NCBI RefSeq assembly: GCF_003614925.1
Contig: NZ_QYLP01000018.1
Span: 1 to 64,000 of the forward strand
Direction of reading: 5' to 3'
From: Arthrobacter celericrescens
GTDB taxonomy: Bacteria; Actinomycetota; Actinomycetes; Actinomycetales; Micrococcaceae
DNA: 64,000 bases
Position 1 is the first letter of the stretch. Every line of letters starts with the position of its first letter. Under the pieces are notes generated by a model that was not told the DNA's origin, did not search any database, and worked only from the letters and a program-made list of their open reading frames with translations. Below are positions 17,573 through 26,008 of the stretch, one piece after another. The position numbers and the translations under genes are program-made.

Positions 17573-18651
17573 GCAGCGTACTCACTCCGGAGGACATTCG
17601 GAACCTCCGTACGGGGGCCCACTTCCTGACCTGCACCATCGACCCGACGGCCATCTACATCTATGCAGAGATGATTCAACGGGCAATGGAGGATCGGTCG
17701 GTGGAACTCATCACAGTCGACGAGCTTGCTCCCGACGATCTGGTGGTGGCTGTCGGAATGGTAACGCAGGGCCTTTTCATCGCCGACATGCCTCCCGTGG
17801 GTGATGAGTTCCTTGGCTGCATCCGCGCCCTCGAGGCCAGTCTCGGCCGGTCGGTGCGGGCGGTCTATTCGCTCGCCGCAGCCAACATCAACGGAATCGT
17901 ACCCCTCATGGTGGGGCTGCAGTCCTCGCTGCCCGTCATCGATTCCGACCCCATGGGCCGCGTCTTCCCCTTGATCAGCCAAACGACGCTGAATATTGGA
18001 AACGTGCCCATCGGCCCTATAGCGCTCATGGGGGTAACCGGAGAACGGGCGGTTGTCGAGGTCGAAAGCCCGCAGAGGGCTGAAACGCTGGTCCGTGCAC
18101 TGGTGACCGAACTGGGCGGCTGGGCAGCCACCGCCATGTACCCGTGTTCCGCGCAACAGCTGAAGGAGCATGGCGTCCACGGCACGATCAGCCGGATGAT
18201 CAGGATCGGGCAAATCCTCGACGCTGACACCGCGGTTGAGAAAAAGCTCCTAATGCTCAATGAGTTCCTCGGCACCACGCGCATCGCCCGAGCCCGCGTG
18301 AGCCACATCGAAAGCCTCTCCCGGCCTACCGACCTCGGCCTGCCGGCGCAGCCGTCGAGCGTGACGCTCGACGACGAAACCACCGGACGAATCATCCGAC
18401 TTGAAATCCAGAATGAGATCCTGCTGGTCCTCGTGGACGGTGCAGTAACAGCAGCCGTCCCGGACATGGTGACGCTGCTCAATTCCGAGCAGGGCACGGT
18501 GGTCAACACCGACGACGTCCAGCTCGGAGACGTCGTCGACATAGTGAAGATTACGGCAGCGGCGCAGTGGTACACGGAGTCGGGGCTGGATCTCACCGAG
18601 CCGAAGGCCTTCGGCATTCCGATCGTGCATCCAAGGCGGCGTCATGCGTAG
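17569..18651 (+). CDS. DUF917 (S-methyl-thiohydantoin desulfurase-like) protein
   Basis: This 360-residue protein has the DUF917 layout: N-terminal LTPEDIRNLRTGAHFLTCT, the central SLAAANINGIVPLMVGLQ and PVIDSDPMGRVFPLI, and a C-terminal small domain (DLTEPKAFGIPIVHPRRR). The family is found beside hydantoinase/oxoprolinase genes and includes a desulfurase for S-methyl-thiohydantoins; the exact substrate here is unknown. It overlaps the upstream gene by four bases and the downstream regulator by eight, so the three are one translational unit. Confidence 0.85.
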   Translation: MSSVLTPEDIRNLRTGAHFLTCTIDPTAIYIYAEMIQRAMEDRSVELITVDELAPDDLVVAVGMVTQGLFIADMPPVGDEFLGCIRALEASLGRSVRAVYSLAAANINGIVPLMVGLQSSLPVIDSDPMGRVFPLISQTTLNIGNVPIGPIALMGVTGERAVVEVESPQRAETLVRALVTELGGWAATAMYPCSAQQLKEHGVHGTISRMIRIGQILDADTAVEKKLLMLNEFLGTTRIARARVSHIESLSRPTDLGLPAQPSSVTLDDETTGRIIRLEIQNEILLVLVDGAVTAAVPDMVTLLNSEQGTVVNTDDVQLGDVVDIVKITAAAQWYTESGLDLTEPKAFGIPIVHPRRRHA

Positions 18652-20173
18652 AGCGAAAGATGAAACCCGGCTCGACGTCGCAGGGTTATTGGCGCATGGC
18701 TCGCTCCGTGGCACCACGGCGCTATATCTCGCTCCGTCCAGCGGGCTGATAGAAGGTGTTGTTCTCGTCTCCCAGCTCGAGGCAATCCGGCAGGTGCGGC
18801 CCAATACTGTGGTGGTCCTCTCAGCGGAGATGGGATCAGGGGGGTGGCTGGTGTCCGCGGCGCTGCGACTCGCCTGGGAGCGGCGGGCAGGCGCCGTCGT
18901 CGTGGCCGGCAGCGTCTACGCAAGCGCGGCGGTCGGACTGGCGGAGCGGTTGGGCATCACGCTGCTGGCCACTGACGGGGATCCTGCAGCGCTCGCCTTG
19001 GCGCTGGCGGCAGAGATCGGAGCGGCCCTGTCAGTGGTCGATGCGGAACTGGCCAGGTTTGCCCGCACAGTCGCAAAGGACACCACACTCAGCGATGTCA
19101 TCAAGACCATTTCCAGGGAATTGGACGGGTTCGGAGTTTCGCTGGAGCACGACGGCGTGGTTCTGGCTTCTGCCGGAATGCCTCCACGGGAGACTGACGA
19201 AGTCATCACCATGGAAGTCGGCGAGGCCAACAGCGCCGTCCGCTTCACCCTCACGGCCCGTGTGCCCGCTTCCGGCGACCACAACCTGCGGCTGGTCCGC
19301 TCGATTCTCGAGGTAGCCACCCCTGCGGTGAAGGCTTCCTGGCTGTTAGAGGACCTGCTCGGCACTTCCCGGGCCGTTCCCACGGCAGCGATCGCCGGGC
19401 TGGATCAGGACCCGGCCGCGTCAGGGGCGGAGTTCGGGGAAAAGTACCGACATCTGCTGAACCAGTTGGGCTGGCGCGAAGGGGAGTTGTACGTGGCCGT
19501 GTGGTTCCGCGGCGGGCAAGTGCAAGACCATCGGCCCGAGCTCACGGCCGTCTTGCGCCTGCTCTGGCGCAAGGTCACATTACGCAGTCCCTTGGCTGAG
19601 GTTCAAGGCGGTTGGCTGGCGCTCGTACCGGCGGGGGATCAGGACGCCTCGACCCAGCTCGAAAACCGAATCAGAACACGTCTGGGGCCAGCTCTTGCCG
19701 AGCTCGGCCTGGTGGCAGGATTGTCCCGATGGCAGGAGGATACCCCGGCGCTGGCTTCGATCGTGCGTGAGGCGCGGCTGGCCGCTGAATCCGTCCGGTC
19801 AGCTGGGCCCGGCACGGTGCTGGGTTTCGCCAGCCTCGGGGCGGCCGCTGCCACAAGCTTCGTCGACATCGACGCCGTCGCGCTTGTTGCAGAACTATCA
19901 CTGCCGCGACTGATGACGTCCCCTGACCGCGACGTGATCATTACCGCAGTGGCCGCCTTCCTCGATCACCGCGGCTCAGTCAGCCTCGCTGCGACCTTCC
20001 TCAACCTGCACCGGAACACCCTGCAGGCGCGGCTTAACCGGGCGCGGGAACTCGGTGTTCCGCTTGATAACCCCTCTGAGCTGCTGTCCGTCCACCTCAT
20101 CGCCCACGTGCTGCGGAGATCCATGCCAGACCAAGCCAACACTCCAGGGCCCAGCTCCGACAGCAGTCCGTGA
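18644..20173 (+). CDS. PucR-family transcriptional regulator
   Basis: This 509-residue protein has an N-terminal PucR-like sensor domain (about 1-150), a middle GGDEF-like/CdaR region and a C-terminal HTH_30 domain (VAAFLDHRGSVSLAATFLNL, then HRNTLQARLNRARELGV). PucR proteins activate purine, allantoin and other N-heterocycle pathways in response to an intermediate. It starts eight bases inside the DUF917 gene, so it is coexpressed with the genes it probably controls. A weak inverted repeat (TCCGTG...CACGGA) lies in the 80-base gap to the convergent gene. Confidence 0.85.
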   Translation: MRRAKDETRLDVAGLLAHGSLRGTTALYLAPSSGLIEGVVLVSQLEAIRQVRPNTVVVLSAEMGSGGWLVSAALRLAWERRAGAVVVAGSVYASAAVGLAERLGITLLATDGDPAALALALAAEIGAALSVVDAELARFARTVAKDTTLSDVIKTISRELDGFGVSLEHDGVVLASAGMPPRETDEVITMEVGEANSAVRFTLTARVPASGDHNLRLVRSILEVATPAVKASWLLEDLLGTSRAVPTAAIAGLDQDPAASGAEFGEKYRHLLNQLGWREGELYVAVWFRGGQVQDHRPELTAVLRLLWRKVTLRSPLAEVQGGWLALVPAGDQDASTQLENRIRTRLGPALAELGLVAGLSRWQEDTPALASIVREARLAAESVRSAGPGTVLGFASLGAAAATSFVDIDAVALVAELSLPRLMTSPDRDVIITAVAAFLDHRGSVSLAATFLNLHRNTLQARLNRARELGVPLDNPSELLSVHLIAHVLRRSMPDQANTPGPSSDSSP

Positions 20174-20254
20174 CGGCGTGGTCCATGCTTGGGCCCGACC
20201 CGGGGTCCGTGCCCGCCGGACTGCTCCGCGGACACGGATCCAGGCGCGTCAGGG

Positions 20255-21253
20255 TTAGTTAAGTTCGACGACAATCTTTCCTGACTGTTCGTTCGACTCC
20301 ATGTAGTGGTAGGCATCGAGCACCTGGTCGAAAGCAAAGACCCTGTCGACTCTGGGCCGCAGGGCCCCGGAGCTAATCCGCTCGAGGATGAAGTCGACAC
20401 CTCGCTGCCGCCGATCGGCGCGGCCGACGTGGTTGAACATTGAGTATGGGTGGAAAGTCGATTGGGTCCTGCACATTGCGGCCATAGGGATAACGGGCTG
20501 CAAATCGCTCAGGGTTCCATATCCGAAAATGACGGCGTTGGGTGCGAGGTGATCGACGTAGGTGCCGAGGGACCCTCCTCCGACAGGATCGAAAGCGACC
20601 CGCACGCCTTTGCCGTCGGTGGCGCGGTCGATGACCTCGCCGAGGTCGTCGACTCCCACGAGGGCCACTTCGTTTGCGCCGGCCTCGAGGAGGAGCGATC
20701 GCTTCTTCTCCGACCGTGTCGTCGCGACCACCTTCGCACCAAGTGCTCGTGCGATCTCGATGGCGCCAAGCCCGGCAGAACTGGCGCCGGCAATGACGAG
20801 CACTGTGTCTTCGCGTCCGAGGTTGGCGGCCTCCGCGAAGGCAAAGTAAGAAGTGAGATATTGCATCCAAACAGAGCAGGCCTGGGCATCCGTAAGCTCC
20901 GGTGGAGCAAGGGTCAGGTAGTCTGCCGGTAGGACGGCTGTTGTTCCCTGCACGCCGTCCGTTGTAGTGAAGAAGGGAATGCTCGTGACGCGGTCGCCGA
21001 TCTTGAAAGCGGTGACGTTCTTGCCAATCTCGGTGACGGTACCCACTGCCTCGGACCCGATGCGCGAGGGGAACACCGGGATGGTGTAGTGCTCGCCGTG
21101 GATGAACATCAGATCTGCCCGGTTAAGGGCGAAGGCTGCGACGTTGATGCGGACATCGTTTTCGCCGACTTGACGTGGAGAAGCAGCTTCGACGGTCAGC
21201 ACTTCGGGGCCGCCGAACTTGCGGAAGACAACCGCGGATTCCGGCTTGCTCAT
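20255..21253 (-). CDS. MDR-family NAD(P)H quinone oxidoreductase-like
   Basis: This 332-residue zinc-free medium-chain dehydrogenase/reductase has a GroES-like N-terminal domain (NVAAFALNRADLMFIHGEHY, GSEAVGTVTEIGKNV) and a Rossmann domain (VIAGASSAGLGAIEIARALGA). The cysteine and histidine zinc ligands of alcohol dehydrogenases are missing, as in quinone oxidoreductases. It is the last gene of a three-gene minus-strand operon (MFS, racemase, this gene), with a four-base overlap with the racemase. It probably reduces an enone or carbonyl intermediate of the imported compound. Confidence 0.85.
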   Translation of the reverse strand: MSKPESAVVFRKFGGPEVLTVEAASPRQVGENDVRINVAAFALNRADLMFIHGEHYTIPVFPSRIGSEAVGTVTEIGKNVTAFKIGDRVTSIPFFTTTDGVQGTTAVLPADYLTLAPPELTDAQACSVWMQYLTSYFAFAEAANLGREDTVLVIAGASSAGLGAIEIARALGAKVVATTRSEKKRSLLLEAGANEVALVGVDDLGEVIDRATDGKGVRVAFDPVGGGSLGTYVDHLAPNAVIFGYGTLSDLQPVIPMAAMCRTQSTFHPYSMFNHVGRADRRQRGVDFILERISSGALRPRVDRVFAFDQVLDAYHYMESNEQSGKIVVELN

Positions 21254-22101
21254 CGCCGGACCAGCGAGCGGTCAGTCAACGCGGACGCCGGAGTCATTGA
21301 CACCATGTGCTTTGGCTCGAGAGCAGGGAAGAACCGCTGGCGCTCTTGGACCGTAGGCCCGTCGTAGCCCAGGCGCTTGCTGTGCGTCCAACCGAACCGA
21401 CGAACCGAGTCGACGAGTTGCTCAGCGTGTTTGAGCGGCGCCACAGTAGCGTCGATCACAGGCACGCCGATTTCCTCTTGAACCGTTCGGAAGAATCCGA
21501 ATTCGGCCGTGCAGCCGAGGATGACGACGTCTGCGCCGTCCTGCTCGACGGCCTCGCGGGCTTCGGCCATGATCCGCTTTTCGGTGAGTGCAGGGTCCGC
21601 CTGGAAGTCATCCACGCCCATCTCGAGCACGCGCCATGAGGCAAGACGCTCTGATGCGCCGCAACGATGGACGTTCTCGGCCATCTCCGGAATCCATTTT
21701 TTCCGTCCGACGAGGATGGAGAACCGCTCGCCCAGACTTCCGGCGATGCTCAGCGCCGAGTGCGCCGGGCCTACAACCACCATGCGATCGGTGATTTCGC
21801 GTGCCGCGCGCAGCGCCGGGTCGTAAAAGCAACCGATGACGCAGGCGTCATACCCTTCGTCTTCCGCCCACCGCACCGTTCGCAACAACCGTGGAAGCAT
21901 GAGTGCCTCGAAGGCGTTGTATTCAACGTGGGAGGGGCCTTCTCCGTCAAGGGAAACGACATCAACTTCGGTGCCGGGACGGACGATCCGGCGGAAGGAA
22001 TCCGCCATCGCGTGGTTGTACGCATCGGTGTAGAGCGGGTTGATCCATAGGATCCGGGCGTTCTCCGACAGAACGTCGAGGTTGTCGGTGGGGGTGATCA
22101 T
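21250..22101 (-). CDS. Asp/Glu/hydantoin racemase-family protein
   Basis: This 283-residue protein carries the two catalytic cysteines of the family in VIGCFYDPALRA (C91) and ILGCTAEFGFF (C197), in the usual symmetrical positions. Members racemise aspartate, glutamate or 5-substituted hydantoins, or act as maleate isomerases or decarboxylases. It lies between a transporter and an oxidoreductase, opposite a hyuAB operon, so hydantoin or related amino-acid racemisation is the most likely role (inference). The C-terminal 40 residues (PTVQERQRFFPALEPKHMV) extend beyond shorter family members. Confidence 0.85.
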   Translation of the reverse strand: MITPTDNLDVLSENARILWINPLYTDAYNHAMADSFRRIVRPGTEVDVVSLDGEGPSHVEYNAFEALMLPRLLRTVRWAEDEGYDACVIGCFYDPALRAAREITDRMVVVGPAHSALSIAGSLGERFSILVGRKKWIPEMAENVHRCGASERLASWRVLEMGVDDFQADPALTEKRIMAEAREAVEQDGADVVILGCTAEFGFFRTVQEEIGVPVIDATVAPLKHAEQLVDSVRRFGWTHSKRLGYDGPTVQERQRFFPALEPKHMVSMTPASALTDRSLVRR

Positions 22102-23450
22102 TCCAATTCACTTCCTTCGGTTTCGGGCAGGAACAGGCCGAGGATGACCGTGGCAAACAAAAACATGTTGATAAACAGAATCGTCGAGGTGGCGCCCGTG
22201 GCCGAGGCAAGGAGGAACCCGACGAGGCTCGGTGCGACCGTATTTGCGACGCGCTGACCGAAAATCCCGAACCCGTACCCTGAGCCACGAAGGGCCGAGG
22301 GATAGAACTCACCCATCCACGTGTCCCAGACACCCCAGGCTCCCAGGGCGAAGAAGGCCAGTGCGAACATGCCGATGTACATCTCGGTCTCGGATGAGGC
22401 TGTCCCGAAGAAGAAGCCTCCGCCTGCCGCGGCGAGGACGTAGAGCGTGAAAATCCATTTGCGGCCAAAACGTCCGGTCAGGTAGGAAGCCGTCATGTAT
22501 CCGGGGATCATGAGGACCGCGCTTAGGGCGATGAAGGAAAAGCTTGATGAGGCGCTCAGTCCTCTCCCTTCAAGCAATGTTGGCATCCACGATTGAAGTC
22601 CCCAGTAGCCCCAGGAGAAGGTGAAGTTGATGAGGACTTGAATGACCGTGATCCGGCCCATCCTCCCCCTGAAAAGGCCCCAGATGGACTGCTTCTTACC
22701 GTCCGACACTGTGAGAATGGTGCCACGGGAGACGCCGCGTGCTCCCAGTTGGTCGAGGACATCGTGCGCGTCGTCGTTCCGCCCCCGTCGCGCGAGCCAG
22801 TACGGAGATTCCGGAACGACCTTGTACAGGACAATGCCCCACAGGCTGGCGAGTGCGCTGACGGCTATGACCCAGCGCCAGCCGTGCCCTCCAAGCAGAG
22901 CAGCGGTGCCGAGGGCGGCCAGGATTCCAATGGGCCACCCTGCGGCAAGGTAGACCGTGGCCTTTCCACGCACCTTAACAGGGAGCAGCTCCTCAAAATA
23001 GGGGAAAGTCACAGTGAAGACGCCGGAGAACAACAGGCCGGCGAGGAAGCGAGCCACCGAGAGGGTCTCAAAGTTCGGGGCGAAGCAACTCAGGAGCGCG
23101 AAGACGCCATAACCGGCGAAGCTCCATGCACACGTGGCTTTCCTGCCGATCCGGTCAGAGATGGGACCCCAAACTAGTGACCCCGGGATCATGCCCAGGA
23201 AGAGCGCCGAGATGGCGATTCCTACCTGCGTCATGCCGACCTGCAGGCTAGCAGCCAGATCACCAGCAACGTAGGTGAGCATGAGCATTTCCCATGCTTC
23301 GATTGCGAAAGCGCAGAAGAGGACCGCGCAAATTTTGAGGTGGATGGATCCGAAAGGCATGTCGCGGAACGCGTGCCCGACGGCCATGGAGCGAGGCGGG
23401 CTTGCGATCCCGGGCGGTTGCGCTGAAATGAGTGGGTCGATATGGGACAT
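22098..23450 (-). CDS. MFS transporter
   Basis: This 450-residue protein has 12 hydrophobic segments and the MFS motif-A string GPISDRIGRKA after TM2. The start at ATG 23450 has a perfect ribosome site (GGAGGT, 6 bases before). A longer open frame to 23603 has no such site. It overlaps the racemase by four bases and is divergent from hyuA, with about 500 bases between. It probably imports the substrate handled by the racemase and hyuAB gene products. Confidence 0.88.
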   Translation of the reverse strand: MSHIDPLISAQPPGIASPPRSMAVGHAFRDMPFGSIHLKICAVLFCAFAIEAWEMLMLTYVAGDLAASLQVGMTQVGIAISALFLGMIPGSLVWGPISDRIGRKATCAWSFAGYGVFALLSCFAPNFETLSVARFLAGLLFSGVFTVTFPYFEELLPVKVRGKATVYLAAGWPIGILAALGTAALLGGHGWRWVIAVSALASLWGIVLYKVVPESPYWLARRGRNDDAHDVLDQLGARGVSRGTILTVSDGKKQSIWGLFRGRMGRITVIQVLINFTFSWGYWGLQSWMPTLLEGRGLSASSSFSFIALSAVLMIPGYMTASYLTGRFGRKWIFTLYVLAAAGGGFFFGTASSETEMYIGMFALAFFALGAWGVWDTWMGEFYPSALRGSGYGFGIFGQRVANTVAPSLVGFLLASATGATSTILFINMFLFATVILGLFLPETEGSELE

Positions 23451-23592
23451 GACTTGACCTCCAAAATATTGAACGGGATAAGGGGTACACGCAGCGTTTC
23501 TGTGCACGGAGAACAGTCCGGATATCAAGGAATTCACCTCGGAGCAGTTCACCCGAGCTTCCACTCGGAGCGGCTCTTCCCGGCCTCCCGCG

Positions 23593-23608
23593 AGTGATTG
23601 CAATCACA
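23593..23608. promoter_or_regulatory. Crp/GlxR-like site in the divergent MFS-hyuA region
   Basis: AGTGA-TTGCAA-TCACA matches the Crp/GlxR consensus TGTGA-N6-TCACA with one mismatch, and its centre is a perfect 14-base palindrome (23594-23607). It lies in the 496-base gap between the MFS gene (ends 5' at 23450) and hyuA (23947), where it could place both units under catabolite control. Nothing else that I can name is in the gap. Confidence 0.5.
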
Positions 23609-23946
23609 CTACAAACGGGGAGCATCCAGTCGGTGTTCACTTTGCACTTTCTTGATCCGTCCGTTTGGGCGTAAAGCACTACCCCTCTCGACGCGCACTC
23701 CGAGCGCAGGGGCAAAAAGGCCTTTGCCTTCTTCGGGATAAGGGGAGGCTCTCTATTGGCCGCTTTTGTTTTGCCTCTTGGACTGGAGAAGCCGCCGGCC
23801 CCGACAACTACGGTGCCCGCACGGCACCGCTATGCACTCTGCCCATCTGGCTGCAGCCCAATCATGCAGTATGTCCACCAACTTGATCGGCGCCTTATGT
23901 ACCGTGATCTCCCACACACAAACTTCCATTCCATGAGGAGATACAC

Positions 23947-25998
23947 GTGCCGAACTACAGAGTGTCGATGGACATCGGCGGAACCTTTACGGACATCGTG
24001 GCGTACGATCAGGACGCCGCAACCTACGCGGCTACGAAAGCGTCAACGACGCCGGGAAACCTGAGTGCCGGAGTCATCGCAGGCCTCGAATCCATAGTTG
24101 AAGATCTATCGGACATCGAGTTCCTGGTCCACGGCACCACCCAGGGCCTGAACGCGTTCCTGGAACGTCGGGGGGTTCCCGTGCTGCTGTTGGCAACCGC
24201 CGGCATCGAAGATACCTATCACATCGCCCGCGGCCCCCGTCTTGAGCTCTACAACGCCCAGTACCGCAAGCCTGCCCCGCTCGTCGAGCGCAAGGACGTC
24301 GTCGGCGTCGGTGGCAGGCTGGACAGCCAAGGCCGGGAACTCCGGCCGTTGGACGAACTGGCGGTCCGCCAAGCGGCGCGCCGGGCAGTCGAGGAGGGCT
24401 ACGGCGCCGTCGCCGTTGCGTTCCTGTTCAGTTACAAGAACCCCTCGCACGAGCTGAGGGCCCGCGAAATCCTGCTCGAGGAACTCGGGGAAGAGTTCAC
24501 AGTCTCCCTCTCGCACGAAGCAGCCAAGGAATGGCGCGAATACGAGCGCACGTCTTCCGCCGTCGTCGAGGCTTACACAGGTCCGGTCGTACGCAACTAC
24601 CTCCTGGACTTGGAAGAGAAGCTCGCTGAGCGGGGAGTGGAAGCCCCGTTGCACATCATGCAGTCCTCAGGCGGCGTGCTCACCGCCGAGTCCGCCCGCA
24701 AGCGCCCGTTGCAGACCCTGCTTTCCGGCCCCGTCGGCGGTGCGATGGGTGATGTCGAACTGGCCGGTGTCTCCGGAAACCGCAACCTCATCGGTGTGGA
24801 CATGGGCGGCACATCCTTTGACGTTTCCTTGGTGGTCGACGGCAAGCCTGACGTCTCCACGGAAGCACACCTTGAAGGCCTGCCGATGCTCATGAGCGTC
24901 GTGAACATCCACACCGTAGGCGCTGGCGGCGGCTCGGTCGCTTGGCTCGAGGCCGGCGGCCTCCGGGTGGGACCGCGTTCCGCAGGAGCCAACCCCGGAC
25001 CCGCCTGCTACGGCCGCGGCGGGACGGAACCCACCGTAACCGACGCCAACCTGGTGCTCGGACGAGTCGACCCCGACTGGTTCGCCGGCGGACAGGTCGC
25101 CTTAAACCGTGAAGCCGCGATAACAGCCCTCAAAACCGTCGGTGACCAGCTCGGCCTGGACCCCATCGCCATGGCGGAAGGCATCTGCGACGTGGCCAAT
25201 TCGCAGATGGCCCAGGCCATCCGGACCATCACCATCTCCCGAGGCATCGAACCCCGCGACTTCGCCCTCGTGGCCTTCGGCGGAGCCGGACCCATGCACG
25301 CCGTCTTCCTCGCCAAGGAACTCGGCATTCCGGAAACGGTCGTTCCCCGCTTCCCCGGAGCCTTCTCGGCCTGGGGCATGCTGCAAACCAGCATCCGCAA
25401 GGACTTTTCCGAGCCCTACTTCTACCTCGACGAAGACATCGACGTGGCAGACATGGCCGGCATCCTGCGCTCGATGGAAGTCGAAGGCCTGACGTCACTG
25501 GTCTCGGAAGGGGTCCCGGAGGAAAGCCGCACCACGACGGCGTCCGTGGACGTCCGTTATCAATCGCAGGAGTTCTCCCTGAACGTTCCCCTGGCCTCCG
25601 CTGACGAACCCGAGTCCCCGGATTTCGTCGCCAACCTCGCTGCCCGCTTCTCCGCGATGTACCACGAGCGCTACGGCCACTCCAACCTCGGCGCCCCGAT
25701 CGAAATCGTCACGCTGCGCACGCAGGCCGTCGGCGACCTGGGACGGCTGGAAGCTCCCAGTTACGTCACCGCAAAGGGCGCGGAGTTCAAGCACGAAGTC
25801 CGCCCGGTGATCTTTGACCACATCGAGCAGGACACCATCGTGGTCCGCCGGGACGACCTCGGCGCCGGCCACACATTCGAAGGACCGGCCATCATCGTGG
25901 AGCAGACCGCCACCACGGTGGTTCCCCCCGGGTTCAATGTCAAGGTCGACGAGTTCGGCTCACTGGTCATCCGCTCTGAAGACGTCGAAGGAAACTGA
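23947..25998 (+). CDS. hyuA: Hydantoinase/oxoprolinase subunit A (HyuA)
   Basis: This 683-residue protein starts with GTG 23947 behind GAGGAG. It has the hydantoinase_A layout: an actin-like ATPase N-terminus (VSMDIGGTFTDIVAYD, about 7-22), SSGGVLTAESARKRPLQTLL, a second phosphate motif (GVDMGGTSFDVSLVVDG) and a C-terminal domain with FAGGQ/LRTQAVG-type segments. With HyuB it performs ATP-dependent opening of hydantoin-like, 5-oxoproline or related rings (acetone carboxylase and caprolactamase relatives exist). It is followed after ten bases by hyuB. All key glycines are present. Confidence 0.92.
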   Translation: MPNYRVSMDIGGTFTDIVAYDQDAATYAATKASTTPGNLSAGVIAGLESIVEDLSDIEFLVHGTTQGLNAFLERRGVPVLLLATAGIEDTYHIARGPRLELYNAQYRKPAPLVERKDVVGVGGRLDSQGRELRPLDELAVRQAARRAVEEGYGAVAVAFLFSYKNPSHELRAREILLEELGEEFTVSLSHEAAKEWREYERTSSAVVEAYTGPVVRNYLLDLEEKLAERGVEAPLHIMQSSGGVLTAESARKRPLQTLLSGPVGGAMGDVELAGVSGNRNLIGVDMGGTSFDVSLVVDGKPDVSTEAHLEGLPMLMSVVNIHTVGAGGGSVAWLEAGGLRVGPRSAGANPGPACYGRGGTEPTVTDANLVLGRVDPDWFAGGQVALNREAAITALKTVGDQLGLDPIAMAEGICDVANSQMAQAIRTITISRGIEPRDFALVAFGGAGPMHAVFLAKELGIPETVVPRFPGAFSAWGMLQTSIRKDFSEPYFYLDEDIDVADMAGILRSMEVEGLTSLVSEGVPEESRTTTASVDVRYQSQEFSLNVPLASADEPESPDFVANLAARFSAMYHERYGHSNLGAPIEIVTLRTQAVGDLGRLEAPSYVTAKGAEFKHEVRPVIFDHIEQDTIVVRRDDLGAGHTFEGPAIIVEQTATTVVPPGFNVKVDEFGSLVIRSEDVEGN

Positions 25999-26008
25999 GG
26001 TACCAACA

